DNA from: Blastococcus mobilis
GTDB taxonomy: Bacteria; Actinomycetota; Actinomycetes; Mycobacteriales; Geodermatophilaceae
Reading direction: 5' to 3'
DNA: 64,000 nt
Assembly: GCF_900188025.1 (NCBI RefSeq)
Contig: NZ_FZNO01000022.1
Location: 35,924-99,923, forward strand
Below, in pieces: positions 37,600 through 47,500 of the stretch. How positions within the stretch are numbered: the stretch's first letter is position 1; the number at the start of each line of letters is the position of its first letter. The notes beneath the pieces were generated by a model. The model saw nothing but the letters and a program-made list of their open reading frames with translations, made no database searches and was not told where the DNA came from. Made by a program: the position numbers and the translations under genes.

Positions 37600-38619
37600 G
37601 TGCGGCCAGTGGGTGGACGTCCGGCCGACGGCCGTCCTTCGGGCGGGCGCCTCGACGGCGTGCGCCGTGTACACCCCCGACCGGCGCCTTCGATCGCGGA
37701 CCCGTCAGGGACGTCGTCCCCTCCCGGACGGTTCGTCTCCACCGTCGAGCGGCCGGCCCCGCTGGTCGCCCGCATCGAGCTCCCGGATCCGTCCCGCAGG
37801 CGACCCGTCGTCGGCCGGCGACCGGGGCGTCTCGGCAGCTTCGTCCGGCGCTACGGCTGGCGCGCGTACGCCGTCCCCCTGCTGACCATCGCCACGATCG
37901 TGACCCTGGTCGACCTGGCCCTCACCTCGCCCGGTGTGCCTGCGGACACCAGCCTCGGCGACGCGCCCACGACCGCAGCCGGCGAACCGGCACCGCCCGC
38001 GGTCGAGGCCGCTCCAATTGCACCGGCCCAGGGTGACGCCGCTCCCAGCGAGGCGCCGGCGACCGTCGGGGTGGAGAGCTACGTGGAGAAGGGAGCCGGC
38101 ACGCTCTCGGTCGTCGACGGGACCTCCGCCGTCTACGGCACCGGCCCGCTGCGCCGCTTCATCGTCGAGGTCGAGGACGGCATCGGCGTCGAGGGCGCCC
38201 CCTTCGCGCAGGCGGTCGAGGCCACCCTCGGCGACCCCCGGTCGTGGGGGAGCGGGGGCCGGATGTCCTTCCAGCGCGTCGGTGTCGCCGAGGCCGCGGC
38301 CGGGCAGTTCGAGTTCAAGGTCAGCCTGGTCAGCCCCGGCAACATGGAGACCTACTGCCCGGGTGTGGGCACCGGCGGCTACACCTCCTGCCGCTACGGG
38401 GACCGTGCCGTCATCAACCTGGCGCGGTGGGCCACCGCCGTCCCCGACTACGAGGGCGACGTCGCCACCTACCGGCTCTACGTCGTGAACCACGAGGTCG
38501 GCCACGCCCTCGGCAACGGGCACCAGGACTGCCCTGGAACGGGTCAGCTCGCCCCGGTGATGCAGCAGCAGACCCTCGGCCTCGACGGGTGCCAGAGGAA
38601 CGCCTGGCCCTACCCCTGA
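37600..38619 (+). CDS. DUF3152 domain membrane-anchored metalloprotease-like protein
   Basis: 339-aa protein. A basic, Pro-rich cytoplasmic start of ~85 residues, one TM helix (about 88-108), an Ala/Pro linker, then the DUF3152 domain (about 160-335). It ends in a metzincin-like zinc site, HEVGHALGNGH (His298, Glu299, His302, His308). The domain should face outside. Rv3207c is the mycobacterial counterpart. GTG with GAGGAG upstream. Substrate unknown. Confidence 0.88.
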   Translation: MRPVGGRPADGRPSGGRLDGVRRVHPRPAPSIADPSGTSSPPGRFVSTVERPAPLVARIELPDPSRRRPVVGRRPGRLGSFVRRYGWRAYAVPLLTIATIVTLVDLALTSPGVPADTSLGDAPTTAAGEPAPPAVEAAPIAPAQGDAAPSEAPATVGVESYVEKGAGTLSVVDGTSAVYGTGPLRRFIVEVEDGIGVEGAPFAQAVEATLGDPRSWGSGGRMSFQRVGVAEAAAGQFEFKVSLVSPGNMETYCPGVGTGGYTSCRYGDRAVINLARWATAVPDYEGDVATYRLYVVNHEVGHALGNGHQDCPGTGQLAPVMQQQTLGLDGCQRNAWPYP

Positions 38620-38657
38620 CCGGGAAAGAAGTCGTGATGGATCTGGACCACGGGGTC

Positions 38658-38663
38658 TAGCGT
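38658..38663 (+). promoter_or_regulatory. Candidate -10 element for the ABC transporter operon
   Basis: TAGCGT sits 66 nt before the GTG of the ATPase gene and gives a leader of about 60 nt. Confidence 0.35.
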
Positions 38664-38729
38664 TGTTCTCGGTGCGCCGGGAAGCCTGGTCGGCAGTCGT
38701 GTTCCCGACTGCGATCGGAGCGTCCACCC

Positions 38730-39644
38730 GTGGCCCTCCTCCCTGCCGCCGTTCCTGCACTCCGTGCCGAGAACCTGAGCAAGCGCTTCTCCACCACGCT
38801 CGCGGTGGACGACCTGTCACTGACCGTGCCGACGGGTGAGGTCTTCGGGTTCCTCGGCCCCAACGGCGCCGGCAAGTCCACGACCATTCGCCTGCTGCTG
38901 GGGCTGCTGCGCCCCACGCACGGGGCGGCCTGGATCTTCGACGACCCGGTGGCCGACGTGGCGCGGGCGCACCGCCATCTCGCCTACGTCCCGGCCGACG
39001 TCGCCCTGTGGCCCGCGTTCACCGGCCAGGAGTGCCTCGACCTGCTGGCCGGCGTCGGTCCCGGCACCGACCTCGCCTACCGCGACGAACTGGTCGCCCG
39101 GTTCGGCCTGGAACCTGGCCGGCGGGCACGCACCTACTCGACCGGCAACCGGCAGAAGGTGGCGCTGGTCGCCGCCTTCGCCACGCGGGCGCCCCTGCTG
39201 GTCCTCGACGAGCCGACGAGCGGCCTGGACCCCCTCATGGAGCGGGAGTTCCGGCGGTGCATCGCCGAGGCGGCCGAGCGCGGGCAGACGGTGTTCCTGA
39301 GCTCCCACAAGCTCGTCGAGGTGGAGGCGGTGTGCTCGCGCGTCGGCATCCTGCGCACGGGCCGGCTGGTCGAGGTCGCCGGCCTCGAGGAGCTGCGCCG
39401 GCTCCGGCGGACGGAGGTCACCGTGGACCTGAGCCGGCCGGCGCCCCGACTGCGAGGTCTCGCCGACCTTCCCGGCGTCACCGACCTGCGCTGGGCCTCC
39501 GGCCTGCAGTTCACGCTGTCCCTCGTCGGTCCCCCCGGCCCCGTGCTGCGGGCCCTCGGCGAGACCGACGTCGCGCGCATCGACGTCCGCGAGCCGTCGC
39601 TCGAGGAGATCTTCCTCGACTACTACGGCGAGGTGTCGGCGTGA
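38730..39644 (+). CDS. ABC transporter ATP-binding protein
   Basis: 304-aa ATPase of an exporter. Walker A GPNGAGKST (about residues 42-50), a signature written YSTGNRQKV in place of LSGGQ, Walker B LLVLDEPTSGLDP and the H-loop SSHKLVEVE. A C-terminal regulatory part (about 220-304) is typical of drug or lipid exporter subfamilies. It overlaps the permease gene by 4 bp (GTGA). Cargo unknown. Confidence 0.92.
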   Translation: MALLPAAVPALRAENLSKRFSTTLAVDDLSLTVPTGEVFGFLGPNGAGKSTTIRLLLGLLRPTHGAAWIFDDPVADVARAHRHLAYVPADVALWPAFTGQECLDLLAGVGPGTDLAYRDELVARFGLEPGRRARTYSTGNRQKVALVAAFATRAPLLVLDEPTSGLDPLMEREFRRCIAEAAERGQTVFLSSHKLVEVEAVCSRVGILRTGRLVEVAGLEELRRLRRTEVTVDLSRPAPRLRGLADLPGVTDLRWASGLQFTLSLVGPPGPVLRALGETDVARIDVREPSLEEIFLDYYGEVSA

Positions 39645-41275
39645 CCAGCCGCACGGCAACGCGCCCACAGGCCCCTGCGGCGACGGCCTCGGCCCCCGCG
39701 CGCGGGGTGGTCCTGCTCGCGGTGCGACTGGTGCGCCGCGGGACCCTGGTGGTCACGGTGCTGTCCGGCGTCCTCGCCGCATTCGTCGCCGTCCAGTACC
39801 GGAGCACGTTCCAGGGCGCCCTGACGACAGGGTCCCTGACGGCGCTGGCCGACAATCCGGCCATCCGGACCCTGTTCGGCCCGGCGCGTGCCCTGGACGA
39901 CGCGGGGGGCTTCACCGTCTGGCGCACCGGCACGGTGCTCGCCGTCCTGGCCGGTGTGTGGGCGGCCCTCACCGCCACCCGGGTGACGCGGGGCGAGGAG
40001 GAGTCCGGCCGCTGGGACCTCCTGCTCGCGGGCCGGGTCCGCGCGGCCACGCTGGTCCGGCGCCAGCTGGCCGTCGTCCTCGTCGCGGCCGCGCTCCCCG
40101 GCGTCGCCGTGGCCATCGGGATGCTGCTCGTCGGCACCGTCACCACCGGCGCGCTCCTCTTCGGCGCCGTGGTGGCCGGCGCCGGCCTGACCGGGGCCGC
40201 CTGCGGAGGCCTCGCCGCCCAGCTGCTCGCCGAGCGCCGGGCGGCGTCCGGGCTGGCCGTGGGACTCGTGCTCGCGGGCCTGCTGCTGCGCATGGTCGGC
40301 GACGGTGTCGACGCCCTCGGCTGGTTGCGCTGGCTCAGCCCCTTCGGGCTGCTGTCCACGGTCGCCCCCTACGCCGACGACCGGGCGGCGCCGCTGCTCG
40401 TCCTGGCCGCCCTGGCGGTCGTTCCGGCGGTCATCGCCGTGGTGCTCGCCGGACGACGGGACGTCGGGGCCGGCCTGCTCGGCGGGCGGGACACCGCCCG
40501 CTCGCCGAGCCCGCTCCTGCGCAGCCTGCCCGGGCTCTGCGTGCACCGGGTGCGGCGCGCGCTGGTCACGTGGGGCGTCGGGGTGGGGGCCTACTTCCTC
40601 CTCATCGGCCTGCTGGCGACGGCGATGACCGACTTCCTCGAGGCGAACCGCCAGTTCGCCGAGCTGGCCGTGGAGGCCGGCTTCGACGAGCTCTTCACCG
40701 TGCAGGGCTACGCCGCGTCGTTGTTCTCGCTGCTCGCCGTCCCCGTCGGGGCCTTCGCCGCGAGCCGGATCGCGGCGAGCGCGGCCGACGAGGTGGCCGG
40801 CCGGCTCGCACTGCTCTACTCGCTGCCCGTCCGCCGGGCGCGGTGGGCGGGGACGGAGGCGGCCACCGTGGCGCTGGGGTGCGTCGTCCTCGCGTCGGTC
40901 GCCGGCCTGGCCACCTGGGCCGGGGCGGCGTGGGTCGGCTCCGGGCTGACCTCGGGAGAGGCACTGGCGGGTGCGCTGAACGTCGTCCCCGTCGCGCTCC
41001 TCTGCCTCGGGGCCGCGCTTTTCGCCCTCGGGTACGCCCCCGGCGCGGTCCTGGCGATCGGGGTCCTCCCGGCGGCCGGCGGGTACCTGCTGCTGCTGTT
41101 CGCCGACACCTTCGGCTGGCCGGAGGCGGCGCGGGCGCTGTCGCCCTTCGCGCACGTGGCATCGGTGCCGGCCGACCCGCCGGACCTGGTGGGGGCGGTC
41201 GGCATGGTCGCCGTCGCCGCCGTCCTGGGGTTCGCCGGGGTCGTGGCGTACGCCCGACGCGACCTTCGGGAATAG
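39641..41275 (+). CDS. ABC transporter permease (two fused six-helix halves)
   Basis: 544-aa integral membrane protein with about 12 TM segments in two halves, separated by a loop near 285-310 (GLLGGRDTARSPSP). The first half starts V-LLAVRLVRRGTLVV and contains GEEESGRWDLLLAGRV; the second contains AADEVAGRLALLYSLPV, so the halves look like a duplication. GTG start within the ATPase stop. This organisation is typical of actinobacterial multidrug or polyketide exporters; cargo not predictable. Confidence 0.88.
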   Translation: MTSRTATRPQAPAATASAPARGVVLLAVRLVRRGTLVVTVLSGVLAAFVAVQYRSTFQGALTTGSLTALADNPAIRTLFGPARALDDAGGFTVWRTGTVLAVLAGVWAALTATRVTRGEEESGRWDLLLAGRVRAATLVRRQLAVVLVAAALPGVAVAIGMLLVGTVTTGALLFGAVVAGAGLTGAACGGLAAQLLAERRAASGLAVGLVLAGLLLRMVGDGVDALGWLRWLSPFGLLSTVAPYADDRAAPLLVLAALAVVPAVIAVVLAGRRDVGAGLLGGRDTARSPSPLLRSLPGLCVHRVRRALVTWGVGVGAYFLLIGLLATAMTDFLEANRQFAELAVEAGFDELFTVQGYAASLFSLLAVPVGAFAASRIAASAADEVAGRLALLYSLPVRRARWAGTEAATVALGCVVLASVAGLATWAGAAWVGSGLTSGEALAGALNVVPVALLCLGAALFALGYAPGAVLAIGVLPAAGGYLLLLFADTFGWPEAARALSPFAHVASVPADPPDLVGAVGMVAVAAVLGFAGVVAYARRDLRE

Positions 41276-41289
41276 GGAATTCGATCCCC

Positions 41290-41309
41290 GTGCCACGCTG
41301 TTATGGCAC
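41290..41309 (+). promoter_or_regulatory. Inverted repeat in the moeZ upstream region
   Basis: GTGCCA-N8-TGGCAC lies 50-70 nt before the moeZ GTG. It could be an operator or a small hairpin; there is no further evidence. Confidence 0.3.
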
Positions 41310-41359
41310 ACGATCGGCGGCCTCTGTGGGCCGTAGCCGGACGACCTGAGGAGCAACAC

Positions 41360-42520
41360 GTGTCCCTGCCACCCCTGGTGGAGCCCGCCGCCGACCTGTC
41401 CATCGACGAGGTCCGCCGCTACAGCCGCCACCTGATCATCCCCGACGTCGGGATGGACGGGCAGAAGCGGCTGAAGAACGCCAAGGTGCTCGCCGTCGGG
41501 GCGGGTGGCCTCGGTTCCCCGGTGCTCATGTATCTCGCCGCGGCGGGGGTCGGCACCCTCGGCATCGTCGAGTTCGACACCGTCGACGAGTCCAACCTGC
41601 AGCGCCAGATCATCCACGGCCAGTCCGACGTGGGCCGGTCGAAGGCCGAGAGCGCGCGGGACTCCATCAAGGAGATCAACCCGCTGATCGACGTCCGCCT
41701 GCACGAGACGCGGCTGGACAGCGACAACGTCCTCGACATCTTCGGCCAGTACGACCTCATCGTCGACGGCACCGACAACTTCGCCACCCGGTACCTGGTC
41801 AACGACGCGTGCGTGCTGCTGAACAAGCCCTACGTCTGGGGCTCGATCTACCGGTTCGACGGGCAGGTCTCGGTCTTCTGGAACGAGCACGGCCCGAACT
41901 ACCGCGACCTCTACCCGGTGCCGCCGCCGCCCGGGATGGTGCCCTCCTGCGCCGAGGGCGGCGTGCTCGGCGTCCTCTGCGCGACGATCGGCGCCATCCA
42001 GGCCACCGAGGCGGTCAAGCTCATCACCGGCATCGGCGAGACGCTGCTCGGCCGGCTGATGGTCTACGACGCCCTGGAGATGACCTTCCGCACGATCAAG
42101 GTGCGCAAGGACCCCGAGGGTGACCCGATCACCGGGCTCATCGACTACGAGGCCTTCTGCGGCGTCGTGTCGGCCGAGGCCCAGGAGGCGGCCGCGGGCT
42201 CGACGATCACCGTCGACGAGCTCAAGGACATGATGGACGCCGGCAAGGACTTCGAGCTGATCGACGTCCGGGAGCCCAACGAGTACGAGATCGTGTCGAT
42301 CCCCGGGGCGAAGCTGATCCCCAAGGACGAGATCCTCTCCGGCCGTGCGCTGGCAGAGCTGCCGCAGGACAAGCCGATCGTGCTGCACTGCAAGACCGGC
42401 GTCCGGTCGGCCGAGGCACTTGCCGCGGTCAAGAACGCGGGCTTCAAGGACGCCGTGCACGTCCAGGGCGGCGTGACCGCATGGGCGACGCGGATCGACA
42501 AGGCCCTGCCGACCTATTGA
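41360..42520 (+). CDS. moeZ: Adenylyltransferase/sulfurtransferase MoeZ
   Basis: 386-aa two-domain enzyme. The ThiF/MoeB-like N-terminus has the ATP loop GAGGLGSPVL, the adenylation region ESNLQRQIIH and V-DGTDNF-TR. The C-terminal rhodanese domain (about 285-386) has the persulfide Cys in LHCKTGVRS. It activates the C-terminal Gly of sulfur carrier proteins and transfers sulfur for molybdopterin, thiamine, cysteine or thio-natural products. No CxxC zinc pair is seen, as in other MoeZ. GTG 41360 follows GAGGAG. Confidence 0.95.
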   Translation: MSLPPLVEPAADLSIDEVRRYSRHLIIPDVGMDGQKRLKNAKVLAVGAGGLGSPVLMYLAAAGVGTLGIVEFDTVDESNLQRQIIHGQSDVGRSKAESARDSIKEINPLIDVRLHETRLDSDNVLDIFGQYDLIVDGTDNFATRYLVNDACVLLNKPYVWGSIYRFDGQVSVFWNEHGPNYRDLYPVPPPPGMVPSCAEGGVLGVLCATIGAIQATEAVKLITGIGETLLGRLMVYDALEMTFRTIKVRKDPEGDPITGLIDYEAFCGVVSAEAQEAAAGSTITVDELKDMMDAGKDFELIDVREPNEYEIVSIPGAKLIPKDEILSGRALAELPQDKPIVLHCKTGVRSAEALAAVKNAGFKDAVHVQGGVTAWATRIDKALPTY

Positions 42521-42579
42521 GGAAGGACCCCGCTGCCCCCACCGCTCGCACGCTCGCGTCGGGGCCCTGCAGCGGGGCC
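42521..42579 (+). terminator. Dispersed 3'-end hairpin element, copy 8 (after moeZ)
   Basis: CCCCGCTGC (42528-42536) and GCAGCGGGG (42569-42577) form a perfect 9-bp stem around GCTCGCACGCTCGCG. This is close to the family consensus and starts right after the stop. Confidence 0.62.
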
Positions 42580-42595
42580 GTTCCATCGCGTTACG

Positions 42596-42638
42596 AGGGC
42601 CCGGTCCCGCCTCTCCCCGGAGAGGCGGGCCGGGCCCT
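42596..42638 (+). terminator. Second, independent hairpin downstream of moeZ
   Basis: AGGGCCCGG (42596-42604) pairs with CCGGGCCCT (42630-42638), and the inner CCGCCTCTCC pairs with GGAGAGGCGG around a tiny loop. It is unrelated to the dispersed family. It ends 19 nt before the next ATG, so it could also act as a leader structure of the downstream gene. Confidence 0.5.
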
Positions 42639-42657
42639 CGGCATGTGTACTGGCGGC

Positions 42658-43239
42658 ATGGCCGACTTCTCGCCCGTGGAGCTGCTCGAGCTCTTCCAGC
42701 GTGCCCAGAACCAGTTCACCGACCGGGTCGATGCCGTGGGCTCCGACCAGTGGGAGGACGAGTCGCTCCCCGGGTGGACCGTGGCCGACCTGGTCGCCCA
42801 CCTGGTGAGCGAGGCCCTGTGGGTCCCGCCGCTGCTGGCCGGGGAGCCCTACGCCGAGGGGCGGTTCCCGGAGGACACCACCGACCTGCTGGGCACCGAC
42901 CCGTTCACCGGCTGGGAGACCGCCGCGGACGGGGCGCTGTCGGCCTTCGCCGAGGACGACGCCTTGATGCGGACCGTCCATCTCTCCCGCGGCCCGACGC
43001 CGGCGACCCAGTACATCCTCGAGATGACCGCCGACCTCACCGTGCACGCCTGGGACCTCGCCCACGCCACCGGAGGGGACACCGAGCTGGACGGCGAGCT
43101 GGTGACCGCGGCGCTGGTCTTCGCCGAGCAGCTCCCCGAGGACGGCGTGCCGGGGCTGTTCGACCCACCGCTGGACGTCTCCGCCGCTGCTCCGCCGCAG
43201 GTGCGACTCCTGGCGCGGTTCGGTCGCAAGGCGACCTGA
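42658..43239 (+). CDS. TIGR03086-type metal-binding protein (mycothiol-dependent maleylpyruvate isomerase fold)
   Basis: 193-aa DinB-like four-helix protein. The N-terminus with LPGWTVADLVAHLVSEA and the later LTVHAWDLAHATGG give the His residues typical of the metal site. The family includes mycothiol-using enzymes but most members are uncharacterised. ATG 42658 is chosen; ATG 42643 would add five residues. Position beside moeZ matches mycobacterial Rv3205c. Confidence 0.83.
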   Translation: MADFSPVELLELFQRAQNQFTDRVDAVGSDQWEDESLPGWTVADLVAHLVSEALWVPPLLAGEPYAEGRFPEDTTDLLGTDPFTGWETAADGALSAFAEDDALMRTVHLSRGPTPATQYILEMTADLTVHAWDLAHATGGDTELDGELVTAALVFAEQLPEDGVPGLFDPPLDVSAAAPPQVRLLARFGRKAT

Positions 43240-43259
43240 CCGGCTCACTCCCCGAGCGA

Positions 43260-43309
43260 TGCCCCTCCACCGGCCATCGGACCGGACGGAATGGCCGGGT
43301 GGAGGGGCA
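43260..43309 (+). terminator. Long hairpin terminator between the TIGR03086-type and ATL genes
   Basis: TGCCCCTCCACCGGCCAT (43260-43277) pairs with the stretch at 43291-43309 over 18 bp with one bulged G. No T-tract, but very stable. Confidence 0.65.
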
Positions 43310-43327
43310 ATGCCCCGTCGTTGACGC

Positions 43328-43633
43328 GTGCCCGACGATGAGCGGGTGACCGACCCGGCCGACGTCGACGAGGCGGTGTTCGACGTCGTCGAGCGCATCC
43401 CGCCGGGCCGCGTGAGCACCTACGGCGCCATCGGGCAGCTCATCGGCATCGGCCCACGCCGGGTCGCGCGGGCGCTGTCGTCCGGTGGCGGCGCGGTGCC
43501 GTGGTACCGGGTGGTGCGCGCTGACGGGTCGGCCGCCGAGCCGGTCCGCGTGCGACAGCTGGAGCTGCTCGCCTCGGAGGGCGTGCCCATGCGCGAGGGG
43601 CGCGTCGTGCTCTCCGCCGTCCGCTGGCCGTGA
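43328..43633 (+). CDS. Alkyltransferase-like protein (ATL), MGMT family
   Basis: 101-aa MGMT C-terminal-type domain. The DNA-binding helix (I-GIGPRRVARAL) is kept. The active-site motif that reads PCHRV in alkylguanine transferases is PWYRV here, with Trp59 replacing the acceptor Cys. This is the mark of ATL proteins, which bind O6-alkylguanine and hand it to nucleotide excision repair rather than repairing it. Corresponds to Rv3204. It lies in a repair-rich region (AdnAB, UvrD2). Confidence 0.92.
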   Translation: MPDDERVTDPADVDEAVFDVVERIPPGRVSTYGAIGQLIGIGPRRVARALSSGGGAVPWYRVVRADGSAAEPVRVRQLELLASEGVPMREGRVVLSAVRWP

Positions 43634-43663
43634 GGAGCAGAGACGCCGTGGCGAGCAGCAGCC

Positions 43664-44167
43664 GTGCCTGAGCCGGTGACCGTCCGGAAGCTGCGGCCGG
43701 CCGACCGGTTCCTGATCCGCACCGCGACGTGGATGAATCTCAACTGGTGCGGGGAGCGCTTGTCCTTCGCCCAGATGGACGCCGCTCCACATCTGGCCGG
43801 GTACTACCGCTTCACCCCTGAGGACGGCGACTACGGCATCGTCGCCACGATCGGCGGCGAGCCCACGGGCGTGGTGTGGGTGAGGCATTTCCCCACCGAC
43901 GGTCCCGGATACGGCTTCGTGCGCGCGGGAGTCCCGGAGCTCAGTGTCTGCGTGCTCCCCGGCTACCGGGGTGCCGGCCTGGGCGGTGCGCTCGTCGCAG
44001 CAGCGGTGACCGAGGCGCGGCACCGCTACCTGAGCGCACTGAGCCTGAGCGTGGAGGAGGGCAATCCCGCCTGGCACCTGTACGAGCGTCTCGGCTTCGT
44101 GCCCGTGGCCTCGGCCCGCCATCCCGGCACGCTCGTGCTCGAGCTCGTCCCCGCACGCCCCGGCTGA
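43664..44167 (+). CDS. GNAT family N-acetyltransferase
   Basis: 167-aa GNAT fold. The acetyl-CoA loop reads V-LPGYRGAGLGGALVAAAV (about 104-122), preceded by the L-SVCV strand and followed by LSVEEGNPAWHLYERLGF. Substrate unknown; the N-terminal MNLNWCGERLSF stretch recalls tRNA- or aminoglycoside-type GNATs only weakly. GTG start, 30 bp after the ATL gene, so probably co-transcribed. Confidence 0.87.
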   Translation: MPEPVTVRKLRPADRFLIRTATWMNLNWCGERLSFAQMDAAPHLAGYYRFTPEDGDYGIVATIGGEPTGVVWVRHFPTDGPGYGFVRAGVPELSVCVLPGYRGAGLGGALVAAAVTEARHRYLSALSLSVEEGNPAWHLYERLGFVPVASARHPGTLVLELVPARPG

Positions 44168-44250
44168 AAGGACCCCGTCCTCCCACCCTCCGTAGAAGGA
44201 ACCCGCTGCCCCCACCGCTCGGAGGCTCGCGGCGGACCCTGCAGCGGGGC
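44168..44250 (+). terminator. Dispersed 3'-end hairpin element, copy 9, with a truncated copy in front
   Basis: A 28-bp stub starting AAGGACCCCGTCC is followed at once by a full element with arms CCCGCTGC (44202-44209) and GCAGCGGG (44241-44248). The doubling suggests insertion of one copy into or beside another. Confidence 0.55.
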
Positions 44251-44307
44251 CGGGCCCCGGTGCGGGGCCGACTTCAGAACTGGCCGCGGTGTGCCGACCA
44301 CCTGGTC

Positions 44308-44478
44308 ATGAACATCATGGCGTGCCGGGCGGTGGCCCAGGCCGGGCTGTGCGCGGCGACGGCGTCCCTCGACCACGAGGCCGAGTGGCCCCTGCTCCAG
44401 GTCGCCGGCTGGCTGACGACGGCCGCCGATCTGATGGTCGAGGCGGGGCTGCGGGAGGCCGCGCTCGACCTGACCTGA
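44308..44478 (+). CDS. Possible small ORF, 56 aa
   Basis: Reads from ATG 44308 to a TGA, with a helical, Ala/Leu-rich sequence (MNIMACRAVAQAGLCAA and then W-PLLQVAGWLTTAADLMVEAG). Composition looks protein-like and the opposite strand shows nothing better, but there is no ribosome site and I recognise no family. It occupies most of the 370-bp gap before adnA, which is otherwise empty. Confidence 0.35.
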   Translation: MNIMACRAVAQAGLCAATASLDHEAEWPLLQVAGWLTTAADLMVEAGLREAALDLT

Positions 44479-44539
44479 ACCGCTGCACCAATCGCCCACC
44501 CGTGCCTGGACTGTCGGTGCGTCGTGCTTCCATCGGGGG

Positions 44540-47500
44540 GTGGCAGTGCGGGGGAGCGAGAGCGCGCCGGTCTACCGGCTCGTCGCCGGTGAGGCCCCGC
44601 GCCCGACGGCGCCGCAGCTGGACCCCACGCAGCAGGCCGTCGTCGACCACGAGGCCGGTCCGCTGCTCGTGCTGGCCGGCCCTGGGACCGGCAAGACGAC
44701 GACGATCGTCGAGGCAGTAGCCGCGCGGATCGACGCCGGGATCGACCCGGAGCAGATCCTCGTCCTGACCTTCAGCCGCAAGGCCGCCGCCGAGCTCCGC
44801 ACCAGGATCACCGGCCGGGTCGCCCGGACCATCCGGGAGCCGCTCGCCCGCACGTTCCACTCCTACGCCTACGGCGTTCTCCGGCGGGCTGCGCTGCTCC
44901 GCGGCGACGCCCCGCCCCGCCTGCTCACCTCGGCCGAGCAGGACGCCGTCGTGGCGGAGCTGCTCCGTGGCGACGCGGAGGAGGAGGGTGCCGTCCGCTG
45001 GCCTGCCGCTCTCGCCCCGGCACTCGGCACGGCAGGCTTCCGCACCGAGCTGCGCGACCTGCTCATGCGGGCCACCGAGCGAGGTGTCGGCTCGGCCCGG
45101 CTGGCGGCCTGGGGTCGGGAGACCGGCCGCGAGCACTGGGTGCTCGCCGCCGCGTTCCAGGAGCAGTACGAGGGCGTCACCGCCTTCTCGACGGCGGGCC
45201 GCGGGGACGCGTCCGGCTACGACCCCGCCGAGCTGGTGCGGGCAGCGATCGCCGAGCTCGACGGCGACCCCGAGCTGCTGCGTCAGGAGCGCGAGCGCGC
45301 CCGGTGGTTGTTCGTCGACGAGTACCAGGACACCGACCCCGCGCAGGTGGAGCTGCTCGAGCTGCTCGCCGGGGGCGGCGGCAACCTCGTCGCCGTCGGC
45401 GATCCCGACCAGGCGATCTACGCCTTCCGTGGCGCCGAGCCGCGCGGCATCGTCGAGTTCCCCGAGCGGTTCCGGCACACCGACAACCGCCCCGCCGGCC
45501 GGGTTTCCCTCGGCGTCTGCCGGCGGTCAGGGGAGGAGCTGCTGCGGATCAGCCGGAAGGTCGCGGAGGGACTGCCGGGGCCGTGGGAGCACCGACGCCT
45601 CGTCCCCGGCGAGGCCACCGACCCCGGTGCAGCCGAGGTGCACGTCTTCGGCTCCGCCGCCGTCGAGGCGGCCTACCTGGCCGACGTGCTGCGCCGTGCC
45701 CACCTGCTCGACGGGGTTCCCTGGTCGCAGATGGCCCTCGTCGTGCGCACCGCCGTCGCGCTGGGACCACTGCGCCGGGCGCTCGCCTCCGCGGGCGTGC
45801 CCGTCGCCGTCTCCGCCGACGACCTGCCCCTCGCCGGGCAGCCGGCCGTCGCGCCGCTGCTCACCGCCCTGAACGCCCTCCTGCCCGCGTCCGGGTCCGG
45901 ACCGGAGGCACAGGGGGCGGCGGTGGGCCTGGACGAGTCCGCAGCCGAGGCGCTGCTGGCCTCCCCATTGGGGGGCGCGACCGTGCTCGACCTGCGCCGG
46001 CTCCGGCGGGCGGTGCGGATCGCGCTGGCCAAGCAGGGGATCGACGCCACCGAGCGCGGCGCGCCGCTCGCCCTCGCGCTCGGCGACGACACCCTGCTGG
46101 ATGCGCTCCCCGAGCACGTCTCCCGGCCGGCGAAGCGGGTCGCCGCGGTCCTGGCCGCCGGCCGGTTGGCCCTCGCGCACGACGGCACCGCCGAGGACGT
46201 GCTGTGGGAGATGTGGCAGCGCAGCGGGCTGGCCATCCGCTGGGCCCGGGCCAGCGCGGCCGGTGGGCCGTCGGGTGCCGTGGCCGACCGGGACCTCGAC
46301 GCCGTCGTCGCCCTCTTCGACGCCGCCGCCGGCTTCGTCGACCGGTTGCCCTCGGCCGACGTGCGCGCGTTCGTCGCCCACCTCTCCGCCCAGGAACTGC
46401 CCGGGGACACCGGAGCCGCCCGGGCGGTCACGGGGGAGTCGGTCCGGCTGCTGACCGCCCATGCGGCCAAGGGCCTGGAGTGGGACCTCGTCTGCGTCGC
46501 CGGCGTGCAGGAAGGGGTGTGGCCGGACCTCCGGGAGCGGTCCACCCTGCTCGGCACCGAGGAACTGGTGGAGCGCGCCGCGGGCGTCGACGGCACGGCG
46601 GTCGACCGGCGCGCGCTCGCCCTCGCCGAGGAGCGGCGGCTGTTCTACGTCGCCTGCACCCGCGCCCGCAGGCGCCTCGTCGTCACCGCCGTCGAGGGGG
46701 CTCTGGACGGCGCGGACGCCGGTGCGACCGCCTCCCGGTTCCTCGATCTCGTCGCGCCGCCGCCGGAGGACGGGCGGCCGCTCACCGAGCTGCCCCGCTC
46801 GCTGACGCTGCCCGCGCTCGTCGCCGACCTGCGGCGCGCCCTGACCGATCCGCAGACCCCGGCGCCGCGCCGGTCGGCCGCCGCCTCCGTCCTGCGCCGG
46901 CTGGCCGACGAGGGAGTTCCGGGGGCGGCGTCGACCAGTTGGTGGGGCCTCGCCCCGCTGTCCGACGACGCCCCACTGGTGGCGGAGGAGGAGCCCGTCC
47001 GCGTGCGCCCGTCGGCCATCGAGACCTTCCAGCGGTGCCCCCTGCGCTGGGTCCTCGGGGCCGTCGGTGCCGAGGCGTCCCCGGACACGACCCGGACGGT
47101 GGGCTCGGCGGTGCACGCCGTGGCCCAGCAGGTCGCCGACGGGCTGCCTCCCTCCGACGCTCCTGCGGCCCTCGCCGCCGAGCTCGATCAGCTCGACCTC
47201 GGACCGGGCTGGTCCGACCAGCGCCAGCGGATCTCGGCCCAGGAGATGCTCGACAAGTTCCTCCGCTGGCACGCCGCCAACGGCCGCGAGCTGATCGGCG
47301 CGGAGGTGGACTTCGACGTGACGGTCGGCCGCGCCCGCATCCGCGGCCAGGTCGACCGGCTCGAGCGCGACTCCGAGGGACGGTTGGTCGTCGTCGACCT
47401 CAAGACCGGCCGGACCGCGGCGAAGAACACCGAGGAGCACGGCCAGCTGGCCGCCTACCAGGTGGCGATCGCGGCCGGCGCCTTCGGCGACCACGGCAGC

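Noticed and set aside
43328..43633. Active O6-alkylguanine-DNA methyltransferase
   Set aside because: The acceptor Cys is Trp (PWYRV), so it is an ATL protein.
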